Position numbers and translations under genes: made by a program. A stretch of DNA of 64,000 bases from Owenia fusiformis (taxonomy: Eukaryota > Annelida > Polychaeta > Sabellida > Oweniidae), in contig CAIIXF020000001.1 in assembly GCA_903813345.2 (NCBI GenBank), positions 6,141,098-6,205,097 on the forward strand. Reading direction: 5' to 3'. Of this stretch, positions 10,001-21,843 are shown piece by piece. Within the stretch, counting starts at the first letter, position 1. Each line of letters begins with the position of its first letter. Below the pieces are notes generated by a model. It searched no databases, was not told the origin of the DNA, and was given only the letters and a program-made list of their open reading frames with translations.

Positions 10001-12287
10001 AATGCTTGAACCAACGTTAACTCTAAAAACAATTATTAAATTTTCATTGTATGATTTAGTAATTTAGTAAAACATCTGACTTGCTAAGGGGATTTAATGT
10101 TTCAGTTTACATCAACCTTAAAGAGAACGATAAGAAAGATGACGAAGCTAGAAAGATGATCCAAAAATTCATAGCTTATCATTTTAACTTACATCACAGA
10201 GAGACACCAGAGAAAATGGCCGTAGTGCTCATAGATATGGAGGGAGCCAGTACAGGAAACATGGTATATTACCCCTTTACATGGTATACATTTATAGTTG
10301 TCACGAGGGTGGGTATATGAGTGGTACATCAGTGGGGATTTAAGTGACAAGTGAAACGTGTCAGATTGAAAAGGGACCTCGTGGGACCTTTTGGGATTTT
10401 GCCATGGGACTCCGTGGGATTTTGCCCCATCTTGCCCCATCGAGTCCCACGAGGTCCCATGAGGTCCCATGAAGTCCCACGTGGGACTCGGTGGGACTCG
10501 ATGGGGCAAGATGGGGCAAAATCCCACGAAGTCCCATGGAGTCCCATCGAGAATGAACATGTTCATTCTTTCCATGGGGCATCGTGGGATTTTCGATCAT
10601 ATGACGTGTTGTGTGAAGCCCGGCATACACCAATGGGGCACGGTGGGATTTGATGGGACTCCATGGGGCTTGGTGGGACTCCATGGGGCACGATGGGGCA
10701 AAGTCATCAAGGTCCCATGGGACTTCGTGGGATTCGATGGGGCAAATTGGGATTCGATGGGGCAAGATGGGACTCGATGGGGCAAGTGGGATTTTGCCCC
10801 ATTGGTGTATACCGGGCTTAACAGAACAACCTGAATAGCGTAATATCTAACGAGTACAAAATGGATATCCTTATTCGAAAATCGAAATATTCCTAATGAA
10901 ATATATGTCATGTTATTCCAGGATATGAACAGTGTGAAGTTCATCATAACGTGTTTTAAGATTTACTTCCCTGCATACTTAGGTAACTATAAATGATCGT
11001 TCAATAAATAATAGACTATAAAGGAACGAGTCAAAATGTTAAATAGGTCACGGGCATAATTAAGTGTTCATATTAATGTATAACATGAAATATTGCCGTG
11101 GATATAAAGTTGCCGATTGCCGAATGTAAAACAGAAACGGCAACATAAAATTCGGAAATATAATTAAGTAATTGAAGATCGATCTTTGTGGGCGATAATA
11201 TGGTAGTTGTCTAACATGTCTCAACTTACTGTAATAAGGTAATTTTCTGACGAGTATCAACTTACTATACTTTTGAATGAAATCATAAATAAAATACGAT
11301 AAAATCAAAGCTTTATTCCCCAGCATAAAATTACAATAAAAAGTCATGTTAAAAAGTTAAAATGTCAGAAGATCTAATTGTATCCAAGTGCTTTGGAAAT
11401 CCCAGTATTAAAAGTTTTTAATCCCGATATTAAAAGTTTTTAATCCCGATATTAGAAGTTTTTAATCCTGTTATTAATTGTCCTGGGTCTATCGACTGGG
11501 GTAATCACTCAAATTGTCACTCATAATGTCAGGATGTCAGGTTTTCTGAGTCAGTAAAATGAAGGTGATTAAAATTCAGTTGTAAATCAAAATTATATTA
11601 GAGGTGTCAGCTTAGCAATATCTTATTTGGCTTTGCATTTAGGAGTGTCAGGTCAGAAAACTTTTATTCGGCAATAACAATTTTAATCCAATTCGGAAAA
11701 TAAAGCACCCGGATTTAATACATGTTATACAGTATACACAGGAGCATCTTGTTAAATATCTCCAATATCATTTATTTCGATCAAGAGTCCATCTTCATCA
11801 TTCGTATTAATACATTGTATACCACTTGCAGTTATATCTCCCATTTGTAATATCACGTTTCTTCCTTTCATTTCAGACTACATGTTGCAGTACGACATGC
11901 CATTCATTCTAACAGGTGAGAAGATTCATTCAAAAAGTTGAAATAATCTAAAGGTGCCCGGCAAAATTATATTCTTGCCTTGAAACAGAACGGAGAGTAA
12001 AATTACTTAGGGATGGGAAAGGGTAAACGGGGCGATGTAAACACTTAAACGTTTGTAAAAGCATTTTTAAACCTGTATATGAAATATTTTTGACACTCAA
12101 ATCATACTTGGGCTAAGTATGTATGTATGTATGTATGTATGTATGTATATTTTTTCTAGCTGCATGGAAAGTGATCAGTGCTCTCTTGAACAAGGAACAA
12201 GCAGCCAAGATTCGCATGATAAAGAAGGGTGAAATGAAGAATTATCTCGATGATGATAACCTAAAACATTGGCCACACATGCAGTGA
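7002..12287 (+). CDS. CRAL-TRIO (Sec14-like) protein, MOSPD2-like without MSP domain
   Basis: Eight exons: 7002-7019, 7430-7484, 9518-9685, 9865-9951, 10106-10263, 10922-10982, 11877-11915 and 12160-12287 (stop TGA). Junction phases are all consistent and the product is 237 aa. Residues about 25-80 are a CRAL-TRIO N-terminal helical segment (YDPRDVNRIETDD, DVEKALPVMDECLKFRKEW). LNENSFP, GHTKDGNKI, VVLIDMEGAS and MNSVKFIITCFKIYFPAYL then follow the lipid-binding fold of MOSPD2 in the same order. The basic C-terminal tail ends LKHWPHMQ. Known MOSPD2 continues into an MSP domain and a membrane anchor; both are absent and the stop is well placed. The inferred role is a soluble lipid-binding or transfer protein. 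A candidate AATAAA lies at 12456-12461. It might instead be a separate CRAL-TRIO paralogue rather than a true MOSPD2 orthologue. Confidence 0.88.
9041..9246. repeat. Minisatellite, about 33-bp unit, in the CRAL-TRIO gene intron
   Basis: About six imperfect copies of a unit containing TGATCTTACTGTAATGCAC and AAATAAACAGTC run head to tail. A related single unit lies at about 7805-7845 in the same intron. No coding potential. Confidence 0.75.
9247..9410. mobile_element. Short inverted-repeat element (MITE-like)
   Basis: CACTGGTGATCCGCTCGAT near the left edge is matched by ATCGAGCGGATCACCAGTG near the right, with further imperfect pairing inward (GGTTAC against GTAACC). It is about 165 bp, without coding capacity. 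It begins exactly where the 33-bp minisatellite ends. Confidence 0.65.
10350..10822. repeat. GGGACT/GGGGCA-rich foldback repeat block
   Basis: Short units built on TGGGACTC, GTGGGATTT and ATGGGGCAA occur densely on both strands, so the block is strongly self-complementary. An outer pair (AAGCCCGGCATACACCAATG near 10616 and its near-perfect complement ending near 10820) frames the right half as an element of about 205 bp. A perfect 18-bp palindrome, GAATGAACATGTTCATTC, lies at 10551-10568. Stop codons are rare in several frames on both strands, which makes spurious reading frames; none is a gene. It sits in the intron between CRAL-TRIO exons 5 and 6. Confidence 0.75.
12117..12148. repeat. (GTAT)n microsatellite
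   Basis: About seven to eight tetranucleotide units lie immediately before the polypyrimidine tract and acceptor of the last CRAL-TRIO exon (12160). Confidence 0.9.
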
Positions 12288-13083
12288 TAAAACGTATAAC
12301 TTGGATCAAATTTTTGCAGAATCTGGTAACTATTAATTCTCAGAAATATCTGATTCTATTTATTTTAAAGTGAAAACTCAAATAGTACAAATTTTATATA
12401 ATATATCCGATTTACTAAAATCATCGGATCCCCAGGCTCAAATACAAAATCTGGTAATAAATAGTGAAATCTATCAGAGAAAATCATCATAGAATTACAA
12501 AATTCTTGACTTTTTTATTTCTAAAATAGCAAGTCCCATATGAGCATTGGCAGTACAGTTGATGACAAATAAGATTGTGATAGAAAATCTGTAAATGTAA
12601 CGTTTCTTTTTCAGTCTTTCCTAGCTTTGCAGTTAAAGTCCAGGTACAATTTGGGATACGTCCTCACAACTTACAGCTTTAAAGCTTGAACCCTTATTGG
12701 GATATCTCTTGTCAGGATATATCCAGTGAAGCGATGCAAACAATGCAAATATCAAACTACAAAGTATATCTCTTTTTTAGAAAAACTATTTGGTCTGTCC
12801 GTGGCTACATGCAAAGCCAAATACCTGTATAAATAGAATTCGAAATAGCCAGTTAGAATTACAAATGACTTTCATATAAGATAGATATCAGACTACTTAC
12901 TATACTATTAATTATGTTTTGGATCATTTTGCTTATATACATGCAGCTTATTGCTTCAATGTGCAGTTTTCCTCATATGTTGTTCAGATGTATTATTTGG
13001 AGCAATACAGATTAGTTGACCAATCAAAGATATGTTTTGTTCAAAATAAATATGCGAGGAATTGAAGTTGAAATTTTAATTTA

Positions 13084-13256
13084 AAGCTTGTATTTGCGAA
13101 TGCAAATAACGGCTGTTGGCTACCGGATTAACCTTCTTTTTTTCTGGAAAAATCATTCAAATTTGAATGGGATAGTGGCGTTTAAATGAGTTGGTCATAA
13201 AATAGTAGGTTAATCCGGAAGCAGACAGCCGAAAGTTGCATTGGCGCATACAAGGT
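13084..13256. mobile_element. Hairpin MITE, family CTTGTATTCGCAAATGCAA, copy 1
   Basis: The left arm contains CTTGTATTTGCGAATGCAAA, a short GGCTGT.GGCTACCGGATTAACC block, and the right arm is its reverse complement (GGTTAATCCGG...GCATACAAG). A second copy lies at 18105-18245 inside the SLC3 gene. Non-coding. Confidence 0.7.
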
Positions 13257-14658
13257 AAGTCTCATCCTTCGCCTCCCCTCTTCATATACAAGGTACGGGG
13301 TTCAGAAAAGAAGACCAGCATATAATCATATTAAGTATGTCTATATGAGACACTGAAGTAGTCTTTTTTACATTTTAAAACCTCAAAATGTAAGTGATTA
13401 TTGATAACTTTAAATATTGATTATGAAATAAAACTTAGTTGAACTAAATTATAATTTTGGACTTTTGAACAACTAGATGTTTTAAATGATCTACGCTTAT
13501 ATACTGTATATCATGCAGGGAGATAACGCAGACTTTGGGCTCATACTTTTGATGATAATGTCTACATTATCTTATCTTTATGAAGAAGATAATAATACTT
13601 TGAATTACTTTCTAGTTCGTCAATGATACACGGGACACCTTCCAAGGTCTCTCGTGCATGGTCACAAGAACTGAACGTAGTGTCCTTTGTTAATTGTTAT
13701 CATTACATTTTATTTTATAATTAAACTATGATTTAACTATTATCAGAAAAATGGGCCTTAAATTTTGGGCCCACTTTTAGGTTTTGGGGGCCAAATTATT
13801 TTTTGAGACGTCAAATATCCCCCCGTTGGTCCCTGGCTCCGCTTATGCATGTCTAACTGTTAGGCTATCGATGACGGGGTAGAATGAGCCCCGGGGATGA
13901 ACCCAAGGTTTTCCTTTTACAAATATTGTTAAAATGTCTTGTTTAAAAACTATTTGAACATTCTTAGTAAAACGATGGAGCAAGTAATTGATCTGATTTT
14001 AGAAAGAAATCGAAGATGTATGTATTTGAAATTAATGTTTTAATCAGTATTGTCTCTGATACTTAAAATATTCGTGTATGCAGGTATGCAGTGATATTTG
14101 TTCTTTCGAATTGTCAGACGTCTGTGACGTTTCAATAACTTTGTAATGATTAAAGTTGTACTAAAATCTCAGAATCTCTTATTATCTTGCATTTAGCACA
14201 AATGACACCCCTTTTGTTATTTTGACTACAAAGCTTGTGATATTTCCCCACAAAACACGATTTATTAAGACAAGACTGTCAACCTCTGAAATGTTGTTAT
14301 TTTTGCGCAGTCACCTGACTATGACAGTTTTGACGTACCATGTGCCAAGTTATTCTATTCTGGCGCTAAATCGAAAAGTTGTTGTTCCGAACTACTACGA
14401 AGGCTGAACCAAAGTATATTTATATATTAGTTTCACATTTTTTAATTGATTGAACTTCACAAAAAGAAACTTGTGGAAAGAGCAAGTGGTAATATTATTC
14501 ACTACAAGGAATTGATCAAAATGAATTTGTTAGACCGTATATCGATAACTGGAAATGTTAACCCAGTAATTATATTTTGGCCTTACAGTATTACATTCAG
14601 GTTAAAAAGTTGTAATCCCCAAACACTGGCAATTTTGCTGTTATACTTGTATAACTAA

Positions 14659-14799
14659 TGCCTGGGTCACATATGCTCCGATCCATCGGCCGGCGCCCGG
14701 CCGATTGAGTGTTTTGTTCAATATTGAATTCAATTTTGAACAAAATACTCAATCGGCCGGGCGCCGTAGTGAAAATCGGAGCCTATGTGACCAAGGCAT
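14659..14799. mobile_element. Hairpin MITE, CGGCCGG family, copy 1
   Basis: The element is an almost complete palindrome. ATGCC..GGTCACAT.TGCTCCGAT at the left mirrors the right end, and an inner GCGCCCGGCCGATTGAGT..TTTTGTTCAA pairs with its complement. One end carries an extra inserted CCATCGGCCGGC-like segment. The other copy (27987-28129) is in the opposite orientation. Confidence 0.8.
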
Positions 14800-15164
14800 A
14801 ACATGCGTTCAATAGCGTTTCAGCTCGATTGATTCCACACTCAATTGCAAGTGATATTAGTAAAGTGTGGTCTTCATACGGTAAGATAGCATAAATATAT
14901 CTATCGAATAAAATGGTTTGGGTAACTTTAACAAATGCATTCCAACAAAATTCCTGCAGATAAATGATTTTATTGATTTACGTGGTCTCATTTGTCTTAG
15001 ATAAATCAGGTTGGGTGAAATCGGGTTGAAATGTCCTGCATGTTATCAAAAGGCGTTCGGTTGTTTTAATATGTTATACATGTATATTAGGCATTTACAC
15101 ACAGAGTAGAGTGACCTCTTTTAATGAGATGAGGATTTTACCATTTACTTCTGAGTAAATGAGG

Positions 15165-15520
15165 ATTTCAGCAAGGATGCCGTTGACTTATGGGGATAAA
15201 ATTGACTTCAATCCTGCTGAATGCAATAGTTTAGATCCGACGAGGAGAAATAATTTGATTTATTTCATTAAAAGTTCAGCCAAAGTGCAGGTCAAAGTGA
15301 TATCATATTTGAAATCTGCGTGTTATTTCATCTAGGTTTTAATCAATTTATTTTCTTTGAAATGAGACTTCTAGGTCGGAGAGATTCCCCACAGACCCCA
15401 TGTTATAAAATCACAAAAATTGAAATATCTTCTATTGTATTGGACAGATATTAGCCACCTGGTGATGAAGCTGGTAACTACCAACTACCTACTCGCATCT
15501 TGGTTATTCATTCTTCATAC
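15165..15520. repeat. Dispersed repeat, copy A
   Basis: Similar to 25571-25987 in the same orientation. Shared blocks include GACTTCTAGGTCGG, ATTCCCCA.AGA.CCCATGTT and TAACTACC...CTACTCGCAT. Copy B has 10-bp terminal inverted repeats (ATGCGAGTAG / CTACTCGCAT), so this is probably a MITE whose left end has decayed here. Confidence 0.6.
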
Positions 15521-15758
15521 AACTCGCGGTCTTTGGTATGTTTATGCATCATTACATCCTCGAATATATATGCAAAATCGAGAAAGATTGGCTAAAACTG
15601 TAAATATTTGAGACCTACTGTCATTTCTTGATGAAGACCCTGTAGGTATAAATTCGTAAAAAGTACCAACAAATGTTGGAGGTTATTGAGTATTGGAGCA
15701 GCCATAGACTTAATATTAATTATGGAGCATGTTTCCACTTGGTGGCCATGGAACAGGC

Positions 15759-16030
15759 CCACTGGTGGATCCAGAAGCTAACAAGGGGGGAGTCTGGAAA
15801 AATCATGGGCCCCAAAAATTGGGCCCAAATTTTGTAATACAAGGATAATTTGACAAAAAGGTCTAAAAGGCCAAATTATGCCCAAAAATGCCCATTTTTT
15901 GAGGCCCAGCAACATTTTTGGCCCCAAAACTTTTTAGGGCCCTAATTTTTTTCCTGGGCCCACAAAAAAGAAGAATGGCCAAAATCACTCGAAAAGTCCT
16001 CATTTTTTTTGGCCAGGTGGGGGAAGGGTT
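15759..16030. mobile_element. GGGCCC-rich element fragment
   Basis: It begins CACTGGTGGATCC and carries alternating GGGCCC / GGCCCA / AAAATTT tracts like the better-preserved copies at 32196-32515, 56378-56580 and 59824-60007. The right terminus is not clear. Confidence 0.5.
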
Positions 16031-16824
16031 TGCTTGAGCATCTGACCACCCTGGTTTGTATTTAATTAAAATTACTTAGTTTGTCCATGGGCTTTCAACA
16101 GAAATCCCATGGTTTGTCAATAGAATAACACAATGGACTTTTCAACAAATTTTTATTATGGCGAGGAAAATGCATGATTCATATTTCTCTTTTGACATGT
16201 TTAGGAGTTTGAGCATCGCGTGTTCTACAAACTTTTACATGGTTATATTGTGTTCTCCAATTCAACGTACCCAAACGCCTGTACTGACTGATTGTATATT
16301 TACAACTGAACAAGGCGATCTATATTAGAGCGAGGTACTTTATTTGCATTTACCAGTACTACATCTCTGTTAAGATTTAAATTCAATACAAAGGTGAAGA
16401 GGTGTTTGAGATATCAGGTGACATGGTATAAGATAGGTGAATATATTACGGAGAGTTTGTTGTAATGAAGGCATTTCAATAGACTTTGTTCTTCATTTAT
16501 GTCCTTCATACAGTCTAGAAATCAATTTACATTCAAACATTTAACAACCTGTCTTAGTTGGATTACAAAGGTTGGTTTACCTGTTTTGCTGCAATCAGAG
16601 GATCTATACTGCTGCATTACACTGAAGAGTTGAGAAAGGTAAACTCATTATTTAGAATATTGCATTTTGATTTATTAGGAACTAACACATTCAGTTAATA
16701 TTTGTAGTTTGTACTTTGCATTTAGTATATTTGACACCTTCATAAATGTGAATAACAAACTGTAATATTAGATGTCTGTGAGAGATACATATCATTTTTA
16801 CTTATTAGCATTTGTTGTTTAGCA

Positions 16825-19800
16825 ATGGAAAACAACGGTTATGTGTCGGATGAAAAGGGCGTATCAGACTCCAAAATTGTCATTGATGACGCACCTTCTC
16901 CAGAGAAGATCAACGACCAAGAGAAGTATGAACTGGCCAAGGCAGAGCTTGCTTCAAGACCGTATGCTGGAATGCCCAAAGACGACCTACTCAGATTTTC
17001 CCAGACCCCATTTTGGAAGCGTTTTAGAATTGCCTGTTTGGTGATATTTTGGTTGATCTGGCTGGGTCTCCTGGCTGCAGTAGTTGCACTCACCATTGTT
17101 TGGCCCAGGTGCAACAGTGCTCCAAGCCAGGATTGGTGGCAGACCAGCGCTATGTATCAAGTCTACCCAAAGAGCTTCCAAGATTCTAATGGAGATGAAT
17201 ATGGAGATCTGAAAGGTTGGTTCCTTACTTGTTCATTCACACAATGTGATGTAAAGATAATTGTGCAAAAATATCAATACTTACCATATTCTTTACATTC
17301 TTTGACTTCTGTACCTTATGGTCGTTACTTCATTTAGTTTTAAATAGAAATATTACCACATAGAGCGCTGCAGTAGCATTTTAGTATTTGTATCTGAGAA
17401 GAGAACTAACAAAATGACATCATTTCTACTTTTCTTTCTACTTTGTACCACTAGGAGTTGAGTCTAGACTAAAATATCTGAAGGAACTGAAGACTGAAGC
17501 AGTTATACTGAGTTCAGTGTACAAGACCAATGGCGTGGACCACGGCTATGATGTTACGAATCATACCCTCATTGATCCCATCTTCGGCACCATGAATGAT
17601 TTTGATGCCCTGCTCAAGAAAACTCACGAAGAAAGTAATAACTCAAGTTTTCAAGTAAAAATCACTCTGAAAATATCAAATGTAGTAACTACTGCTATTT
17701 ACTTTCTAACATTTGGTGATGTATATTCGTTCTATTGAGTAATTATAAATTAAAGATGTCTATATATTATATCGTTAGATTGTTGAAGTCGTGTTCTTTG
17801 GCAGCTCCACCATGCAACACTTTTCACTTTCACTTTTCAGGCATGTACCTCGTCGTGGATTTCATTCCAAACCATAGCAGTGATCAGCATCCTTGGTTTA
17901 TTGAAAGTAAGAAGGCCACATCCAACTCTTACAGAAACTATTATGTTTGGGCTGACTGTACGCCAACCGATATGCCTAACAACTGGGTAATTAGCATGCT
18001 CATTATATGTTAATTTAGAATTGCTTGACTGTTGACACTTACGAAATGTTTCACAGTAATTTTTTAGCTCAATATGATTTACTTGTTTTGATGGTTTCTC
18101 AAGCTAAACTTGTATTCGCAAATGCAATTAGCGGCTACCGGATTAACGTATTAATTTTAACAGGTTAATTTATGAAAATTAATCGGTTAATCCGAATCCA
18201 GTAGCCGACAGTCAAAGGTTGCATTCTCGAATACATACTTAGACTTATAATATAAATGCTAATTTTAGCATAATTTGTCTCCACGAGAGTCAGTCATATA
18301 GTAGTAACTGAATGCGTTACACATATATATGCTATTACTTTATGGCTTTATGTTGTAGAGGAGCGTGTATGGTGGGTCTGCTTGGACATATGATTCAGAC
18401 AGACAGCAGTGTTATCTGCATCAATTCCTGACGCAACAGCCAGAGCTCAACCTTAGAAGCGCTCAAGTTAGAGAAGAACTAGAGGTGAAGCCATGAACTC
18501 TGCATGTCCAATCAGATTAGCCACGAGAGCAATAATATTCTTTAGTAGATATATCCAAAATAGGCATACGTTGTCGGTTCGTAGGGTTTAGACTACAACA
18601 AAGATTTGGAAATAATATCTTCGTGGAATGGTTCAGCACACAATGCACCAACGCTTAAATCCTCAAACCACCAATGAAATAACCATTTATGATAATGAAT
18701 AATGCAGAAAATGGAACCACAGATTCTGCTGAAAAAGTTCATAATTCAAATATTTTTGCACACGTAATAATTTAACTTATTCTATTTTAGGCTATTATGC
18801 GTTTCTGGTTGGACAAGGGTGTCGATGGGTTCAGAGTTAACTCAGTGGATTATCTGTTTGAGGACTATGACCTTAGAGACGAGCCTTCTTCTAGTACCTC
18901 AAATGTCACGGTAAGTCTTCTTAATTTACATAAACTAGAAAGGGAACGTACTTCGTGCTCAATTCCCGTCTTAATTTATTCCCTTAAACATAAGATAAAC
19001 GAATTCTATGTTCTCATTGGAGTTGTAAACATAAAACAGTGTATTTCGTTCTCAACTATTAGATTATAACAATGACACAAACAATGTTGTCGTGGCACAT
19101 AGTGATATCGCCAAGTTGCACCTCTACATTGGTGTGTTCCACCAACTGCCTGCGTTCAGTGATTAACCTCTAAATAGTTATGGAGTTTATGTATTTACAA
19201 TTTACTCCCATTTGGATTTTATGTATGATGCATATGATGACTGTGTAAAGTGTTGCATGGATTGTGTTCAAGCTGAGAAGTTTGTTTCAGAACGCATATG
19301 ATTCTCTGGACCATATCTACACCAAATCACAACCAGAAATTCACGATATTATCGCAAGATGGAGGGCAATTATTGACGAGTATTCAAAACTTCGCAACGG
19401 CAGAAAGCGGTGAGTCTATATACGTAATTTACATCTATCATGATCTATAAAATTAACAGCACAAACTGGATACGTTTAGTCCATAAATTAATTTTTTAAA
19501 TCTTCAATGTTCTTGAATTTCAGAGTTTTACTGACCGATGCCGATGTTGAGGTCTCTGAGAGCATGAATTACTACAAGTATCTGGGGCGTCAAGGGGCAC
19601 ATCTTCCTCAAAACTTCCTTCTCTCTAAAGTCTCACCGGGCTGTGGTGGTTATTGCGTAGAGAAACAGGTTATGGACTGGACCAGAGGGATGCCTAGTGG
19701 ATCCACTGCTACTTGGCTAGTAAGATATTTTATTTTTGTAACTACGTTTGATTTTTCTTCGTGACACGTTTCTTAAGTTCATAGTTATTTCCTAAGATAG

Positions 19801-21541
19801 GATAGATATAACTGACATTGTCATGGTTAAATCTGATACCAATCATTTCTTAGGTAACCAAACCTTTATGAACCAGTAATCTATACTCCTTATATTATAT
19901 CAACGTCATTTTTATAGCTTGGAAGTCAAAACCAAGGACGAATTGCAAACCAGCTTGTTGACTACACACGTGTGGCTTCTATGCTTCAACTCCTCCTCCC
20001 TGGTACACCGATGGTCTATTACGGAGAAGATATAGGAATGCACAACGCTAATCTCACGACTAGTAAGGATCCTGGATACACAGACCCAGTAAGTCAAACA
20101 CATGGCCATAGGAAATCAATCTAAATAATGTATGGCTTTGTATGGTTGGTTCTTGGTTATTAAAAACAATACTGTAGTTCCTAGTTTTCTTACTGAAAAT
20201 ACCCATTGATCTCGGACAAAACGTCTTAAAAAGGCTCACCCGAAGCCATCTACAATTTTATTATCCTTATTTCCATAGAAACAATCTAGAGACAGGGCTA
20301 GGACACCCATGCAATGGATGAACGGAACAAATGCTGGTTTTTCTAATGGTACAGTCGCTCCATGGTTACCTGTCAACCCGAGTTCAGTTTACAGAAATGT
20401 CATGGTAAGATTTAATCCCATATACACGGCCAAGATCGGTGAGAACGAGTGGAGGGGGCATGTTGCGATTTCTTCAAAAAATTCAATTCTATATCTGAAA
20501 TATTCATTTTTTTATGAGAAAGTTTACTGTTCGCTGTATGAATAGCTAGGTGCATGGTACAGAGAAATCGGCCAGGTCTTCTGTGGTTATTTTGAACTGA
20601 TCTGCTGATAGGAGATCTATTTTAAAGACGCAATGCCACCAGCGTCCAAAAGTTAATCGTTTTGCTATGAATCAAACAGTGAAGGTTAACACGACCTGCA
20701 ATGAATGTGTATAGATATCGTAATTATCACGGGGGGGGGGGTTACATTAAGCTACAACCCCCCCCCTTTCCACTCATTGTATTATTTGATTATTTTTGAA
20801 AATGTTTTGCCGTGATATAAACTGATGAGGCAGTTATGAAAAGTATATAAAGTTCTGTCATACGTGCACAATTGCACATCCATCCACATTACACAATGTA
20901 GGTCTCATTATATGTCGTAACTTTGGAGAAAACTATTTAGCACACTTTCATTGTAGACTTACTTAAATTTTAGGTAGAGAATGAGGACGGGAACTCCATG
21001 TTAGGATTGTACAAGGCTCTGCTCACATTGAGAAGAGAGAATTCTTTCAAGTACGGCACTGCTGCCCATGTCGCAGTGGTCAACGACGACGTCTTCTCAT
21101 TTGTCAGGGAATTTGACGGTCAAGAGAGGTAATAAAATTAGCATTTTCACATCACAACCGAACAATCTGCCAAGCCATCGCTCATTTTCTTCAGCAATAA
21201 AGATAGTAGGCCTAATAAGGACATAATCCACGACCCTTGATCAATATTATGTTTGATCTATACTACATGTATATAGCGTTTCTGAGAAATATACGTTAAC
21301 TGATTACGAATTATGAAGATTCATCGCATTATTTATTGACAGGTACCTGGTTGCTGTCAATTTCGGAAACAAGGACTCTACTGTGAATTACTACACTGAC
21401 CACCATTTGGTCCCAGAGCAGGGTGAGGTCGTCGAAACAACAAGGAACAATGTGGGCCTTAGTGGGACCCGCTCTCTCAATGGAGTTAAGCTCAGTCCGG
21501 GTCAGGGAGTTGTGTTCAAGTGGGACGCCCCTCCAAGATAA
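16825..21541 (+). CDS. SLC3A1: SLC3-family amino-acid transporter heavy chain (rBAT/4F2hc-like)
   Basis: Eleven exons: 16825-17215, 17455-17634, 17841-17986, 18359-18484, 18791-18910, 19291-19409, 19524-19719, 19918-20088, 20279-20404, 20974-21128 and 21343-21541 (TAA). Phases all agree; the product is 642 aa. It is a type II membrane protein. The cytosolic N terminus is followed by [13 protein letters not shown], one membrane span (about residues 70-93), then WPRC, the position of the heavy-chain cysteine that bonds the light subunit. A GH13 alpha-amylase fold follows ([57 protein letters not shown]). The usual catalytic positions read N (FRVNSV), D (LLTDAD) and N (SQNQGR), so glycosidase activity should be lost. 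The inferred role is surface trafficking of an SLC7 light chain. The N terminus also resembles 4F2hc, so the symbol could equally be SLC3A2. Confidence 0.93.
18105..18245. mobile_element. Hairpin MITE, family CTTGTATTCGCAAATGCAA, copy 2
   Basis: Lies in the SLC3 intron after exon 3. Its arms (AAACTTGTATTCGCAAATGC and the complement near 18225-18243) and inner GGCTACCGGATTAAC / GGTTAATCCG blocks match the copy at 13084-13256. Confidence 0.7.
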
Positions 21542-21578
21542 ACTCGTCTGAAGCATTGATTACTAGTTGACATTTGAC

Positions 21579-21792
21579 TTTATTACGTTATAAATGATTG
21601 ACGATGTAATTCATCATGGTAGTTCAAAAAGTATTAACACTATTCTACGTCTTGATTATAAAAGTGAATATTTCGATCTTCGTAAGCGTAACTGTTGCAG
21701 AGATGCTGTTTTTAGGAGTTGTATCAAGGGTCTTAAAAGCATATTCATATTTCAATGATTGAAACTAATCGTGATATCCATGGAGAAATAAA
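21579..21792. terminator. Candidate poly(A) signals of convergent genes
   Basis: AATAAA at 21787-21792 on the plus strand would serve the SLC3 gene. On the minus strand AATAAA (plus TTTATT at 21579-21584) would serve the convergent membrane-protein gene. The stops are only about 300 bp apart (21541 and 21844). If both signals are used, the two 3' UTRs overlap. Confidence 0.5.
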
Positions 21793-21843
21793 ATTTAACA
21801 TTTCAAACAATTCTGCGGTTGTCCCCGTTTATAATGTCTACAA

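Larger units (their letters stand above)
12288..16824. other. Intergenic region, repeat-bearing
   Basis: I see no coding exons here. It holds a hairpin MITE (13084-13256), a GGGCCC-rich fragment (about 13750-13830), a CGGCCGG hairpin MITE (14659-14799), part of a dispersed repeat (15165-15520) and another GGGCCC-family fragment (about 15759-16030). The last 400 bases are probably promoter and leader of the SLC3 gene, with a possible leader acceptor TTTAG just before 16823. Confidence 0.6.

Noticed and set aside
10329-10947. Several overlapping frames on both strands, 62-134 codons
   Set aside because: They arise from the GGGACT/GGGGCA repeat, which lacks stops in many frames. The translations are only low-complexity repeats.
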